64,000 nt of DNA from Saccharina japonica (GCA_008828725.1 MEHQ01000194.1:216573-280572); one strand, 5' to 3'; counted from the stretch's first letter, positions 1 to 12,400 are shown. A program made the numbers and translations. The notes: generated by a model not told the origin, from the sequence alone.

Positions 1-60
1 GATAGACGACTAGCTTGGAGATCAGCCTCTCGGGAAGCTGCCGGCTACAACAACAACACA

Positions 61-141
61 TACAACTATGTCCTGAAATATAAGCACTGTTTTATTTAAC
101 ATTAATGTAAAAAGGGTTTTATGTTTCGGGACAGGGCGGTA
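61..141. repeat. Short palindromic MITE, family C, copy 1
   Basis: About 81 bp whose two ends are inverted copies of each other, with TGTCCTGAAATATAAG near the left end and its diverged complement ending in GCGGTA at the right. Three related copies lie at 41153-41235, 45745-45830 and 47692-47774. The best preserved copy is almost one long hairpin. It is too short to code for anything and is probably a non-autonomous DNA transposon moved by a transposase encoded elsewhere. Confidence 0.6.
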
Positions 142-1672
142 TAATCGTATCATAACAAGGTTATCGCTCAACTCTCAAAAGACCAGGGTGCAATGTAGGT
201 TTTTGTGAAATAATATTAGTCTATATCAGGGCATACAGCAGTAGGACGATTAAATGGGCCCCTGCGATGTAACCAGTACGGTGGGTGTAGGTTTTTGTAT
301 AACCCCCTCCTGACATTGGCAGCGCGCCATATCGAAGAGGCGCGAAAGCCTATGGCAGTACCATTAACACCCATGGCCGTGCCATGGCAGTGCCAATCCC
401 CCTAAACTGTGACGCTATTCCTAGCATTGACCCTAGCTCTAACACGTACCTGGTACTTGATCGGTGGCCTTGGAAAAGCTGTAGGTCGCTGTGCAGTGTC
501 ATGGCAGTGCCTTGCAGGCCCGTGGCACAATGGCATAAAGGCAGTCTATGAACGTCTATGTCAGTTTCATGGCACCCTATAGCATTGCCGCTAAAGGCTG
601 GTGACTGCTCGTTTTGGAACGGGCTCTGTCGATACACTACGTCCGATGCCGGCCAGGGCCATTGGTGGGAGTGTGGTAGCGCCCCGTTCTAGCAGATTCC
701 GCATGAGAAAAACGCCGTCCACTGGCAAATATGTGGTCATGGTGATATACAGCGTTGGTGCGTATCACGCCGAAAATTGAAAACGAAGTTTGAAATTTCT
801 GACGGCCCTTCCTTGCGTTTTCCCCCGTATACGAAACGCCTGGCCAAACAATAGAAAACGTGTGCAAACCGCCTGATGAATAGCTCACGGCTCACGGCTC
901 ACAGGCGATAAGAAGACTCCCTAGGTGTTTTACCTTGTTGACGCGATGATGCAGGTGTGTTCAGTGTCGCACACTTCTGCGCGTGCGTGCATCGCTTTAT
1001 ACTGTAGCGCGAAGGCAAGACGTTGCTTGTCTTGCTGAAAACGTCTCGTGCGGCATTCGAATGCAGATATGACCACAGCGAGATTGCACGCCTCTTGTAG
1101 GGTAGTACAGTAGTCTAATACCATCCACTCGCTTACGCATTACAGTACGTTGCGACGAACTACAGCAGTGCTGCGTGTTCTGATATGCTAACGCGCTCGC
1201 CGAGACAGACTGTAAGAAGAGCGTCGAGACCGCCGTGTGCGTATATTGAGGATGTTGCTGGCGGGGTGCACGATTCGTTTCACGTACGAACACGTGTGAT
1301 TTTGCGTTCGGCAAATAGTGTGGTCTTCTTGGACAAGTGGGAGGAGCAAAGGGCTGCGCGGAAAAGCAACCACGGGACTGAGGGAGGTGTCCTGAAAGTG
1401 GCCCAGCGTTGTCCAACTTCACACCCCACGGCGAGCGCTACACGATATCAGCCAGCATTCCAGGTGAATGGTACAGACGCACCAATGAGGTGGCGGGGGG
1501 ACACATGCGAGGCGCTGGCTCCTTGTGATAGCGAAATACTGTTTTGAAACGGCCGAAACTTCTGCTAAGCACAAGATACAGGGGGATAAGAGCGGAGGAG
1601 TCAAGGTGCACATAGGCGGCATCGCATAATGCATTGATAAGGCGGCAAAAAAAGTGAAAGAACCCATCGAAA
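142..1672. other. Unassigned sequence left of the LTR element
   Basis: No frame here has recognisable domains, convincing splice signals or a clear coding bias. The segment has short internal repetitions, such as ATGGCAGTGCC at about 384 and 502 and a triple CACGGCT near 890, and one copy of the dispersed TACCTGGTA motif at 447. I see nothing that supports a gene. Confidence 0.5.
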
Positions 1673-1677
1673 CGTGG
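1673..1677. repeat. Left target-site duplication CGTGG
   Basis: Five bases directly before the 5' LTR that are repeated at 6897-6901 directly after the 3' LTR. This fixes both element ends. Confidence 0.8.
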
Positions 1678-2094
1678 TGTTTGTGGTATGCGGTTGCTCG
1701 ATACTGGTTTCCCGATATGTGGCGGTTTCATACTGGTCTACGGAGATTGGGGTTTATATGGTATGGCGAGGCATTATGATCTGAGATGATGCCTCGCGTG
1801 GGTTGCTGTCTCCCTCCTGGGAGCAGTCTGCGATACAATGATGATGAGACCCGGGCTTTGATAGAATGATACTGCTCGTATATGTGTGAGGGGTGCAGCC
1901 GGTGACAAACCTGGTGCGGCTTACCTCCTGTGTGTGGTGTTTATGATGGGCCTCTGACAAAACGGTATTGGCTCACCTGGTGTGTATTTGGTACGTGGTG
2001 ATACGAGTGTATATTATCTACCACCTTCTCCTTGACGACTCACGGTATAGGCACGTGGCTACACAGAGCACGTTTGACAGCGGTTATACAAACA
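1678..2094 (+). repeat. 5' LTR
   Basis: 417 bp, from TGTTTGTGGTATG to TATACAAACA, nearly identical to 6480-6896. It should hold the element's promoter, but I see no clear TATA box that can be placed with confidence. Confidence 0.88.
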
Positions 2095-2178
2095 CGATAA
2101 TCGTCGTGCTTCGGGCCCGGAGGCCGCTGGAGTGCTATACTGTGTTAGAGGGGGGGTGGTATAAGGGGGGGACTGACT

Positions 2179-2209
2179 ATGGAGATGGTCTTTTATTTTG
2201 AGGGCGCCG

Positions 2210-2243
<34 letters not shown>

Positions 2244-2279
2244 GCAGCAACAGCAGCGGCAGTATGGAGGCGCAGGGCC

Positions 2280-2318
<39 letters not shown>

Positions 2319-3714
2319 TGGAGGCGCCTGGCCGCATCAGCGGCAACAGCAGCGGCATTGGGGTGGAGGTCACAGTTACCAGCAGCAGTACCCACCTCAG
2401 CCGCAGCATCAGCGTCAACAGCAGCAGAACCCAGGGGACACTGGTTGTGCACGTATCACCGGACATGGGTGGTACCAGCCGGAGTCCCCTCCGCCCCCAG
2501 GAGCGTCTATGGGCGGGTTTTACATGTGCGAGCGTTGCGGTGCTCGAGGGCATATGGCCGCGATTTGTTTTGCACCAAACAGCGTGTGCGATGGGTTCCT
2601 GGCCTATGGTCACATGGCCAGGCAGTGCACTGCCCAGCCTACTATCGTCTACGCGCCGTACCACCGCTACGTGTCGCAGGCTCGAACGCCGGCGCTCCAG
2701 CAGCCGCAGGTACAGCCAGCAGTAGTGCCGAGGTCGACGACTAGGGGGGGTAGTGCTATGCCAGGGGAGAGCGAACTGCTTCGGCAGCAGATGATGAAGG
2801 ACCTGATGTTGGAGCTGGATGTCGTCAGCAAGGAAAGGGATGCCCGTAGAGCGGCTGCGCGCGAGGAGCTGTGGAACATGTATCATGGACCTCGACCGCG
2901 TACCTTCCTGCAGAAGCAAGCCTGGTGGGAGAAGTTGCAGTCCGCCAAGCGACGAGCTGGAGGAATTGGTGTTCCGTACCGGAGCTTCGACGAGCTTGGT
3001 GTGACTGCGTCCGAGGCGCACGAGCTCGGTGGTACGCGTGCGCTGGTAGCGGCGTCTGTACAGCAGCAGCCTGAGCCTGAGCTGGGGAAGCTCGCTGATG
3101 CCGTACAGCAGCAGCCCGAGGCTGAGGAGAAGGAGCTCGGTTCTGAGGCTGCGGTGGTGGAACTTGGAGTGGCTGGGCCTAAGGTGGTGGGGCTTGGTGG
3201 TGCTCAGGCTAAGGTGGTGGAGCTTTGTGTTGCTTTGCCTGAGGTGGAGCTCGGTGGGGACGGTGGCGGAGTGCCGCAGATTGGTTTGGGCCAGAGTGGC
3301 TCGTACCCCTTCGACCCAGGGAAACCAGAGGAACGGGATGGGCTTGGGGGGGGGGTTGACGACGGACGGCCAGAGGTGGAGCTCGTGGAAGAGGGGAGCA
3401 GCAGCATCAGCATCTGCGGCAGCGGGGCGCGACCTTTTCCATTTGATCCAGGGAAGCAGGCATGTTATATTTTCCAGTCTGGCCAGCTTTCTTGTTGGTG
3501 GATTCAGTGGATTGGATTTTCTCGGTCTGTTATTTTGTTTTTGTGCTTCTTTTTGTCTTGGCCGGCATATTTGAGCAATGACTGCTGTAGTTGTGGTGAG
3601 CTTGTACCCTGGTATGATGGATCGCAGCTATGTGTGTGGTTGAATGGGAACTGGGTAGGAGAGCGAACGTTCCCGTTTGATCCAGGCAAGTCAACAATCG
3701 GCTGGTATGTGTGA
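2179..3714 (+). CDS. Gag-like Gln-rich zinc-knuckle protein of the LTR element
   Basis: An open frame of 511 residues just inside the 5' LTR. The N-terminal ~85 residues are Gln-rich, encoded by CAG runs. A CX2CX4HX4C zinc knuckle lies at residues 117-130, the motif by which Gag nucleocapsid proteins bind nucleic acid. A charged, Glu/Lys-rich part follows near residues 195-260, then a Glu/Gly/Val-rich part. The motif FDPGK appears three times, near residues 378, 422 and 500. A hydrophobic stretch at about 450-470 could span a membrane. The position after the LTR and the knuckle support Gag; no capsid fold can be shown from sequence alone. The FDPGK repeats are not something I can assign. Confidence 0.7.
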
Positions 3715-3759
3715 GCGACGGCTATAGTTGTGTGATTGTACCCTACGGGTATGATGCAC

Positions 3760-4450
3760 CACCGCTATATTTTGTGTGTCTTGCTGTTGGAATCACGGGG
3801 GGGGGGTTGTGATGCCATGATTCTACAGACAAAGTGCACTGCTGTGTGGAACCAGTTTGTGATGGACTGATTATACAGCAAGCAGCAGTGTATGATAATT
3901 TCTGACTGTTTGATTCTACAGCAGCAGTGCATGATCTGTTAGACTGCTGCTGTGTACTGGTATACCGTATTATATGTATACGTGGATGCATGATACCCGT
4001 ACTGCTGTGTGTTGTTTGAAGCATAACAGGGGGTGGATTGCCAGCTTGATTCTCAAATACATGATATTTAATGTGTTGGAAAATTACTGCTGGTTCTGGC
4101 TTGATTTTACAGCAGTACATGATATTGATGTATGAAAATCAGTGCTGATGCGTTGTAATGGTACCAGGTACAAGTTATTTTGTCGTATTATATTTTCGGA
4201 TGGAAGGATGTGTTGGAGAATTACTGCTGATTTTGGCTTGATTCTGCAATGCCTGATATTAATGTGCTGGAAAATTACTTGATTTTTCAGCGCATTATAT
4301 ACAATGTGGGGAAATTACTGCTAATTTTGCTCCACTGCGTGATCAATGTGTTGAAGAATTACTGCTGATTTATGCTTGGTTCTACAGCAGTACCTGGTAC
4401 ATGATATTGATGTGTGAAAATCAATGCTGATTTCCTCACCAAGCCCTTGC
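3760..4450. repeat. Diverged internal repeats of the LTR element
   Basis: Phrases such as GGAAAATTACTGCTG, TTGATTCTACAGCAG and TGATATTGATGTG recur about every 80-130 bp with many changes. They make a degenerate tandem array behind the Gag-like frame. There is no coding sign. Confidence 0.5.
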
Positions 4451-6278
4451 ACACGGAATGTTTTGTCACTACTGTTGTACTGGGAAGAATCACGAGGGGG
4501 GGTTTGATGGCATGATTCTACCCACAGACATAGTGCATAATGATGTGTTTCGTTATCTAACGATTTGACTTGGTTCCTGGCGCTGAAAGTAACCACCCGA
4601 TGCACCCTTTGCTCAACGAGTCAAAATGCACCCTAACCCTTCGGATTTATGAGATGTAGTCCATGCCGCGGTGACGTTGAGCCGCGGCGGAAGACAAGCG
4701 TCGAGTCCGTGGGGTAGGGAGCAGGAGACGGGGGTTGAGCGTGTGGGGTTGGGGTAGTTTAGTAGCAATGGTCTACAGTAGATTAAATGTTTTTGGATCG
4801 TTTGTTACAGTAGGAATTGACGAGACGAAATATTTATGACGCTTGGATTGTAATATGTTTGCATTGGATATACGAGTAGAGTTATATGCACCTGTTATAC
4901 TGGTATCTGATATTTGGCATTCTGAATTGCGTACTACGACCTCTGAAGTACGATGTCAGAATACTATAAAATAACAGCATCAACAGCTGTACATTGTCAC
5001 GTATCTCGGTTATGGCAGTCCATTTATCATGACCTGGGGTATGATTGAGAGACGATGCTTTACCTGGTATATCGAGGGCCTAAATGCTTGTTTTTGGTAG
5101 GAGGATAGTTGAATTATAACGCTGGACCGAGCAGTCTTGTACGTGAGTGAATGCATACAACGACAACGACGTTCTGTTTGTTTCGTTGTCTGCGGCGCTT
5201 ATTTGATACAGATCGCTGATGTTTCTGGTTTGTGGGTGTGGAGTTGAGTTTAGTTTTGATTTTATGATTGAGGGGTTTTTGAGTCACACTGATGTCGCAG
5301 GATTTTACTATTAACCATGCGATGGATGTTTTGTCGTCTTCCGAGCAGGGGGGAGATAGTAGTTGTACTCGGTAACACGACGAAGACTTTCCATCGCAGA
5401 TAGTCGAGTCCAGTTGGGGTTTTAACGTACGTGGATGCGGATGCACGCAAGGCTACTGACCGGACGTCTGTCTCTGGTGGAGTAGTTATGCGCGCTGGTG
5501 CCTGTGTAAGGTTTGATTATAGGACGTAAATATCTAGAGCATGTGTCTAACGGATAGTTTGAGATTAATACGTACGGTCGGCAGAGCAGCATGCCGACTT
5601 TCTCATCAAACCGTTGCATGCTGAGATGTTTCGCTTTGACCGTGACTCTGTGATGAACTTGTTGTGATTTCATCCACTGGTTTGTTTGTTTGTTTGTTTT
5701 TCCGGGGGTTTTGGGGCATTTGGTTTTGGGGGATAATAGTAGGGGTTTTCGATGTGCATGGGATGTTTTTGGAAGTACTTGAAGAATTAACGTCCAACTT
5801 CAGGAGTTCTTAAGGAAATGGAGAAAGTGTTGGGAGGTACCCATACGTTGAATAAGGTTAATACGCCAATAGAGTATGCCGATGGTCTTGATGAATCGTG
5901 CCGTACGCTTTGGCTATTGGTTAACTGCGCACAACGTACAGGGGAACCAATTACTGATACCTATGGTACTTTTGGATTCAGATGCGGATTGTTGTCTTCT
6001 TGTATACTTCCGAGGGGAGTGTCAAGCAGGGGGGCTGCTATGATTTGATTTGAGGTGTTCTATATCAGAGATGTTCTGTTGTTGTGCTCTTACAGAGTAC
6101 ACAACAGGGGGGCCGATGTTATCGGGCGGTACGGTATTTATGTGAAGACGGTGTTATTGATTTTGTTTGAAGGTTTTACCAGCATACTCACGTTTGTTGG
6201 ATTTTCCCCTTCCCGTAGTTACTGTCTCGCTATAGTTTAGGAGATATATACTGGAATCGAGATTGAGAGGTTTGGTAT
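4451..6278. other. Non-coding interior of the LTR element
   Basis: AT-rich sequence with short frames only. None shows a pol-type motif. The stretch resembles the filler DNA of large non-autonomous LTR derivatives. Confidence 0.45.
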
Positions 6279-6440
6279 CGGGATTGCCGTTTTACGTTGG
6301 CAATTCTTGAGGATGGAATTTGGGGTTGCCGTTTTACCTTGGCAATGATGAAGGATTGAATTTGGGGTTGCCGTTTTACCTTGGCGATGTTTTATTATGG
6401 AATTTGGGACTTGCCGTTTTACCTGGCAATTGGTGATAAG
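6279..6440 (+). repeat. Tandem repeats before the 3' LTR
   Basis: Four diverged units of about 45-55 bp, each holding TTGCCGTTTTACCTTGGCAA or a close variant. GCC and GGC at the two ends let each unit fold into a small stem. They sit just ahead of the 3' LTR. Confidence 0.65.
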
Positions 6441-6479
6441 TATTCGGGACCTATCGTATCGCGCACCGAATAGGGGGGC

Positions 6480-6896
6480 TGTTTGTGGTATGCGGTTGCT
6501 CGATACTGGTTTCCCGATATGTGGCGGTTTCATACTGGTCTACGGAGATTGGGGTTTATATGGTATGGCGAGGCATTATGATCTGAGATGATGCCTCGCG
6601 TGGGTTGCTGTCTCCCTCCTGGGAGCAGTCTGCGATACAATGATGATGAGACCCGGGCTTTGATAGAATGATACTGCTCGTATATGTGTGAGGGGTGCAG
6701 CCGGTGACAAACCTGGTGCGGCTTACCTCCTGTGTGTGGTGTTTATGATGGGCCTCTGACAAAACGGTATTGGCTCACCTGGTGTGTATTTGGTACGTGG
6801 TGACACGAGTGTATATTATCTACCACCTTCTCCTTGACGACTCACGGTATAGGCACGTGGCTACACAGAGCACGTTTGACAGTGGTTATACAAACA
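6480..6896 (+). repeat. 3' LTR
   Basis: 417-bp partner of 1678-2094 with about two mismatches. It is preceded by an AGGGGGG purine run and followed by the right copy of the CGTGG target duplication. Confidence 0.88.
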
Positions 6897-6901
6897 CGTG
6901 G

Positions 6902-9900
6902 GACTGGCGGTATATTCCGGTTGATAGATCAGACCCCTCTAACATGTTGATATGCCCTGTCCGTGTTGGAGTGAGCTCTCCTGTAGCGGGGCGCTTGCCC
7001 TCGTTATTGGTGACAGCGGGCTATATTCTAGGAGAATAGCCTGCAGCAACAATGTATGATACAAGCATCGTCGATCGGAATTATTATCAGCCACACATCA
7101 TCAGCATCAACCTACGGTACAGCAGGTCGACGGTTAGCGCAGTCCGTCAAGCAGAGACTACACACACAGGGTCTCGAGCACCCAATCTCCGTGGGTGCCT
7201 ATTGTACCAGGTAGTTTGCTGGAAACCGCGCCATCACTCGTCGGCCCATCCCGGCACGTACCTGGTAGGTAGTAGGCACTATCGCCCGCAGAACTCAGAA
7301 AGGACAACACTACAACAGTAGGCCGTTTGGTACCCATCGTGTTACCTCTAGATGATGCCACCACCGCGGTAGAAGGCCGGTGCAGAGTCCAATCGATACC
7401 TGGTACTTCGATCCGGACAACGGTTAATCAACATATATATGTTGCATTACTGGCCAGTCAGATCGTACCTTCAGTGCTCGCCCCAAACACGTAGGTGTGT
7501 CAGTTAACAGCTCGTAAACTCCATAACTGGGCCGTGATCCACGACGGAAGGGAAGCAGGCTGGGGAGTGCCTCTTAGATACAACGTCGCTATCCAATAAC
7601 TCGTCCAAACAGACGAAATCAACGGTGGTCGAACATTAGCCCGTGTTGTTGGGGGCTGTTCAGTGTACTCCGGGGCAACATGTTGCTTTCTTACAGGGTG
7701 TTATATGGACGAAGCGACACGCTTGCCTCCAACCCCTGCGACACAGCAGCTATTATACTAGACACTTGGCATCTGGCATTGAAACACAGCCCTCCTTGAA
7801 GAAGCAAATTTCACAACCTCGCCAAAAATCAGGGACAGTTTACCTCGTTGATGAAATCCAGCTGCGTACCCCCGCAGCCTGACCACAGTATGCATGTGCG
7901 AAATACACATCCCGTAATGGGCGGGCGGGCGATAGAGACCAACGGATGAAACAAAAAGGGTAGCTTTGTACGTAGACGACGTAACGGCCTCCATAGCGGA
8001 GTAACGAACAAAACAGGGTTTATTGGTAGAGAGAATGAGGCCTGTCTGTATCGGGGACTGGGATAGAGAATGGTTGGTTTTGGTGATTGGTAGGGGCCCG
8101 CAGGTAGCCATTCCTTTCGAGAAAGGCATCAAGTGCAGGTCAGCATCCCCACGTCGAGCGCAAGCAAGCACGAGGTCCCTGCTGCAAGTGTGAGCACACG
8201 TGGGGTAGTCGCTGGTTTGGGCAGCCGAGCCAGGAATTTGTGCCCCCCTTTTTTCTTCTGGGCAGCCAAGCCAGGAGTTTGTGCCACTCTCCCGTTTTTT
8301 CCCGCGATGATGGTGGACGATGCTGACTCCGAGATGGTATGGTGGACAGTGCCACGAGACTCCGAGAAGGCCGCTGCATCCGGTGGGATCTGCTGACAGG
8401 GGAAGCAATAAACCCACTGTCATACATATGCATCGTAAGTCCTCCGTAGCTATGGTAGCAACATTCTCCACACGTGCCCCCGAGGTTCCACAACGTATAG
8501 ATCATTTATACGAAACTGGCTCCCTGTAGAGTTTGATCCCTACTCCAGTACAACATTGTACCAACCGGATATGGTACACCAGTAGGGCGTCCTACCGACG
8601 GCGACAGAACGCCTCGCGATGGTCCGGGACGTGGCGACTTTTGCGTCGCATCCCGATGAGGCGGAGAGTCGAACCGTCGGTAACGGTTGCGTCGTCGGGG
8701 GTGCAGATATGTCGAGGGGCGAAGAGGTCATTATGTTTAATTTCCTGTTCGGGAAAGTGCTAGGGGAAAGCGCCGCCTGCTGCAAAAACTGGGCAGTGGC
8801 GCCCATGATCGAGAGCACTATCATACAGCGGTCTCCATACAGTGGGCACTCGCGGAAGGTTTAGGGGTTTTGATCTCGAGCGTCCTAGAAAGCGGATCGA
8901 GAGGAAACGTCGCGCTAAAGGCCGGCGCAAAATGATCTCGACCATACAGACCAATTTGCGAGCAGCGGATATGGGGCACAAGCGATAAAACATGCGCTCC
9001 TTCTGAGTTTGGGGGGGGGGGGAAGCGTCGGCAAGCCACCATACGGATGGCAAGGCCATGGAATGTTCTCATGGTGTACGTTCAAGGGGGGTCTTAAGCC
9101 GTGGATAGGAGATCCGTAGGGGGGGAGGGGCGGCATCGGCGGAGTCGAGGGGGGACCCAAGCGGTCGCGCGCACTTTGCGTTCGTAGATTCACACGCCTT
9201 ACCACTGTCGGGGGGGTTTCCGGAATAGTACGCGGCGTTCTCATGGGACAACCACGTTAAAATTCAGATCCTTTGGTGATGATTGTCTGTGGATGCTCCG
9301 ATAGGGATGTACATATTATTATCTATATGTACTTCCCCAGGAATCGGATTTTAAGAAGGGTGTACGCTTAAACCGATGGACCATCCAATGGCCCATTGAG
9401 TTATATATCGAAAAAAATGTCAAAGCCAAACGACATTGGGCAGATCCTCCGTTGATAGAAGCCCGATCAGTCAGGAATATTTCGCCTTGTAAGGCAAAGA
9501 CAAAGTGCTACCCCCGATCGTAGCACGCCTCCGTCCTCAAGTCGTATGACGAGAACTGGCCTCAGACGCCGGCCGATGACGGCCTTTCGAGAGGATATCG
9601 CGCGAAGCTCCTGTTAAAGGCAGTCCCGGCTGCACTGATGATGTAGATTTGAGACAGTTGTGTCGTAGATGTACTGGCGCTCTCTGTGCGAGTTAGGTTG
9701 TTATCACTATAAACCCGTGAGAATTCTGGGGCTGGGGGGGAACGGAGAGTGGAGCCTGGAGGCGTGCGCAAGCTCCCGAGCTCCTCTGCTTGCTACGACA
9801 AAATCTGCTTATTGCTGCCACGTTTCCAACTGTGCCAACCTGTCGAATATATGGCGGCGCCGTTGCCTGGTCGTCTTACCGCAACCTCGGTATCGACAGG

Positions 9901-10200
9901 TTAGCACCTTGCAGGGTTATTCGAGTAGGAGATACGCACACAACGTTCACGTACGACTCTGCTCGATATCTCAACATAGGTGCTGTAGAGTCTGGTGTAA
10001 GACCATCGAGACAATAGGCTGCTACTGCATAGCCCTGTCTTCAACAAGCCAGCGGTATAGCAGAACCGCTAAGGGGCGCTAGGCTACACGTTTTGGGGAT
10101 AGATGGGAAGAGAAGCAGACCGCAGAAAGGATAAGGGGAAAACAAGTGACGACATTGACATTAATGGTCAAGGGACAACACGTACGGATGTGCTTTTATG
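6902..10200. other. Unassigned sequence, no gene seen
   Basis: Several frames of 60-240 codons exist on both strands, the longest on minus at 7758-8471. They have no recognisable domain, lack consistent splice signals and overlap freely. A ~35-bp phrase containing GGCAGCC and CCAGGA is repeated near 8219 and 8260. Three copies of the TACCTGGTA motif lie at 7205, 7259 and 7398. I cannot support a gene. Confidence 0.4.
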
Positions 10201-10410
10201 CCGCCGCAGAGAGACCTCATCAATCCCAAACTCTATACGAATCAACACAATGTTACTACAGTTTTATTAGTGTCTATTTTACCGGGGTACCTGCGGTACT
10301 CTCTGCGGCGAAGGGTCGCGTTGATTGCCAGGGCGTCAACGCGGGAGTAGCGACCCTGGGCGAGATGAATCTCCAGCTGGTCGCAGCAGAGAGGCCTCAT
10401 TGATCCCACA
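10200..10410. repeat. Local direct repeat around an imperfect hairpin
   Basis: A ~25-bp phrase containing GCAGAGAG, CCTCAT and ATCCCA occurs near 10205 and again near 10386. Between them GGGTCGCGTTGA (10313) and TCAACGCG...GCGACCC (10337-10354) can pair. It may be a small decayed element. Confidence 0.4.
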
Positions 10411-10916
10411 CTACAGCATGCACCAGTACGAATTAACCTGCGACACAACGTTACAAGACACGTGTATATACCTCCTAAACATGTACCCGGTGTCACAAGT
10501 GTGTTTTACATAGTGTAATGGAAACATCTGCAAACTTACGTAAGTACGTGGAACGGCTCTGGCAGTCAGGGGCCAGAGAACCTGACAAAGTGGGGCGATC
10601 TTTATTAGTATTCTCGCACAACAAAACAACTCGACGTTCATTACAACGCCTTTCTGAAAACTAAGAAGAGGTTACCGCATACATACGTCACACTTCGGTA
10701 TGCCGAAAGGGACCACTTGTCAATAGAGTAAATACTGTATTAAGCAGAGAAACACGCAAAATTTGGCAAGCAGGAAACGCAAGTCTTTGAAGAAAGACAT
10801 CCTATATTTCTTAAAAAAAAAGCAATCCACCTCGACGACCCCGCCCAAGTATAGCAAATAGCACATACACAGTAAGTAAATAAACCAAGCACGAAACGGC
10901 AAAACACATACCTGGT

Positions 10917-11125
10917 GAGTACCGCGCTGATGCATCGAGTAAAAAAGGTAAGGTCGAGCCCCAAGACCACAACGCACAAACCATGGGGCACACCCGCGTA
11001 CAAAGTACATGCCGATGCTCAGCAGCTATACGGAAGTAAAAAAAGGTAAGGCCAACCCCGAACTCCCAACAAATCACAAATGGGGCACACCTGCAAACAG
11101 TCGGTACAACATACACGCCGATGCT
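10917..11125. repeat. Tandem repeat of about 95 bp, just over two units
   Basis: Blocks with GTAAAAAAAGGTAAGG, CAAATGGGGCACACC and GCCGATGCT recur in order with a period near 95 bp and moderate divergence. They read as satellite-like DNA, not as a protein. Confidence 0.6.
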
Positions 11126-11394
11126 ACAGCTCCACAAGGTGCTGACGACAAACAAACCACCACTATCTCAGAAAACCGTGATGGGAGTCTGCGCGGACCT
11201 ATCTTGCTACAGTATCATGAAGGTCATTGCCATAATACAAAAAAGGAGTGCCGAGGCATCTCGCTGCATAGAGCCCGTGACGGGTTTAGACATACCTTCT
11301 TGCCGCCGCCAGTTCCCACCAAAGCCAAGGCTATCATATCTCTATTATTTGTGCAGTCACGAGACAATACCTCGTGGAGTCACACGTATCGCGC

Positions 11395-12400
11395 TACTAT
11401 CCCAGCGACGTTCTAAAAAACAAGCGAAACAAACGTACCGAACAACGAACGGTCGCTACACACATATATATATGATAGACTCCCAACACCAGCCTACCAG
11501 CATTTCGTTACAGCCACCGATTTGTTTCACGTTCGAGTCTCGTGACCCATGCCAAAGCAGCGTCATATCGTGTCACCTCGAACCCTTCGGGTTAAAACGC
11601 TGCGTGCATGTACTCACTAGAAATACCTATATTACCAGGTATCTGCTAGAGGTAAGCCTCCGGCACTTGCTGAAGCTTAACGAATCTACGAAGGGCATAT
11701 GCCTCAACCACTTCCTGACACCTAACTGGTCTGCAAGAGACATACCTCAGCCACACATTAATATCCCAGTGACGTCTAAAAACAAGCCAAACAAACGTAT
11801 CGAACACCTAACGTCGCTACTCGAAGATGCAGTAGTTTCAACTACAGCCTTCCAGTACCAGTATTTCGTTTCCGCCACGGAAAGCTTAACTGGCGTGTCT
11901 CGCGACCCCTACCAGGTACACACCAGAAGTACCTCCTGAAACCTAACTTACCAGGCGTCTGCTACGGATACACCTCAGCCATTTACTGAGGCCTAACGGA
12001 TCTGCGGCGACATGCCTCAGCCACTTCCTGAAACCTAACAGATCTGCATGATATAAGCCTCAGCCACGTTACAATCCCAGCCGCGCGTCTAAACCCAAGC
12101 GAACCAAATGCACAAGGTGTCGAACAACTAACGCCGCTACGAAAAAAAACAACACAATAGTCCCAACAACAGGCTACCAGTATTTTGTAGCAAACACCGA
12201 AAGCTTGCCTGTGCGTGTCTTGCAACACATGCCAAATCAGCGCCACACTATATGCCTCGAACCCTTTACGTAAAACCGCGGCATGCACGCACGCACCACA
12301 AATACCTCCTGAAGCCTATATAACTTACCGGGTATCTGCTAGAGATAATGCCTCAGCCACTTTGTGTCCCTAGCCACATATTCTAAACAAAACTAATCTG
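11395..12400. repeat. Diverged satellite, period about 310-360 bp, three units
   Basis: Units begin at about 11399, 11760 and 12070 with ATCCCAGCGACG, ATCCCAGTGACG and ATCCCAGCCGCG. Each then has AAACAAGCGAAACAAACG, ATCGAACAACTAACG and a CAGCCTACCAG phrase in the same order. A ~45-bp subunit, CCTCAGCCACTTCCTGAA, is repeated several times between them. An 819-base open frame crosses the array on plus but follows repeat units, so I do not call it a gene. The array lies 3' of the large membrane-protein gene. Confidence 0.6.

Larger units (their letters stand above)
1678..6896 (+). mobile_element. Non-autonomous LTR retroelement with Gag-like frame
   Basis: A 5219-bp element bounded by two direct 417-bp repeats that start TGTTTG and end AAACA. 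It is flanked by the 5-bp target duplication CGTGG at 1673-1677 and 6897-6901. The LTRs differ at about two positions, so the insertion is young. The 4385-bp interior has one long frame, a Gag-like protein at 2179-3714. No reverse transcriptase, integrase or protease is recognisable. A G-run (AGGGGGG) just before the 3' LTR is a plausible polypurine tract. No canonical primer-binding site starting TGG follows the 5' LTR. The family is not recognised. It looks structurally whole for a non-autonomous element that would depend on enzymes from elsewhere. Confidence 0.85.

Noticed and set aside
2059-3021. Leu-rich open frame on minus opposite the Gag-like protein
   Set aside because: It is the antisense of CAG runs (poly-Leu/Ala) and mirrors the real frame on plus.
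7758-8471. Open frame of 237 codons on minus
   Set aside because: Composition is not protein-like, it contains a repeated DNA phrase, overlapping frames are equally open and no homologue is recognised.
11121-11939. Open frame of 272 codons on plus
   Set aside because: It runs through diverged satellite units and its sequence follows the repeat period. There is no domain or splice context.
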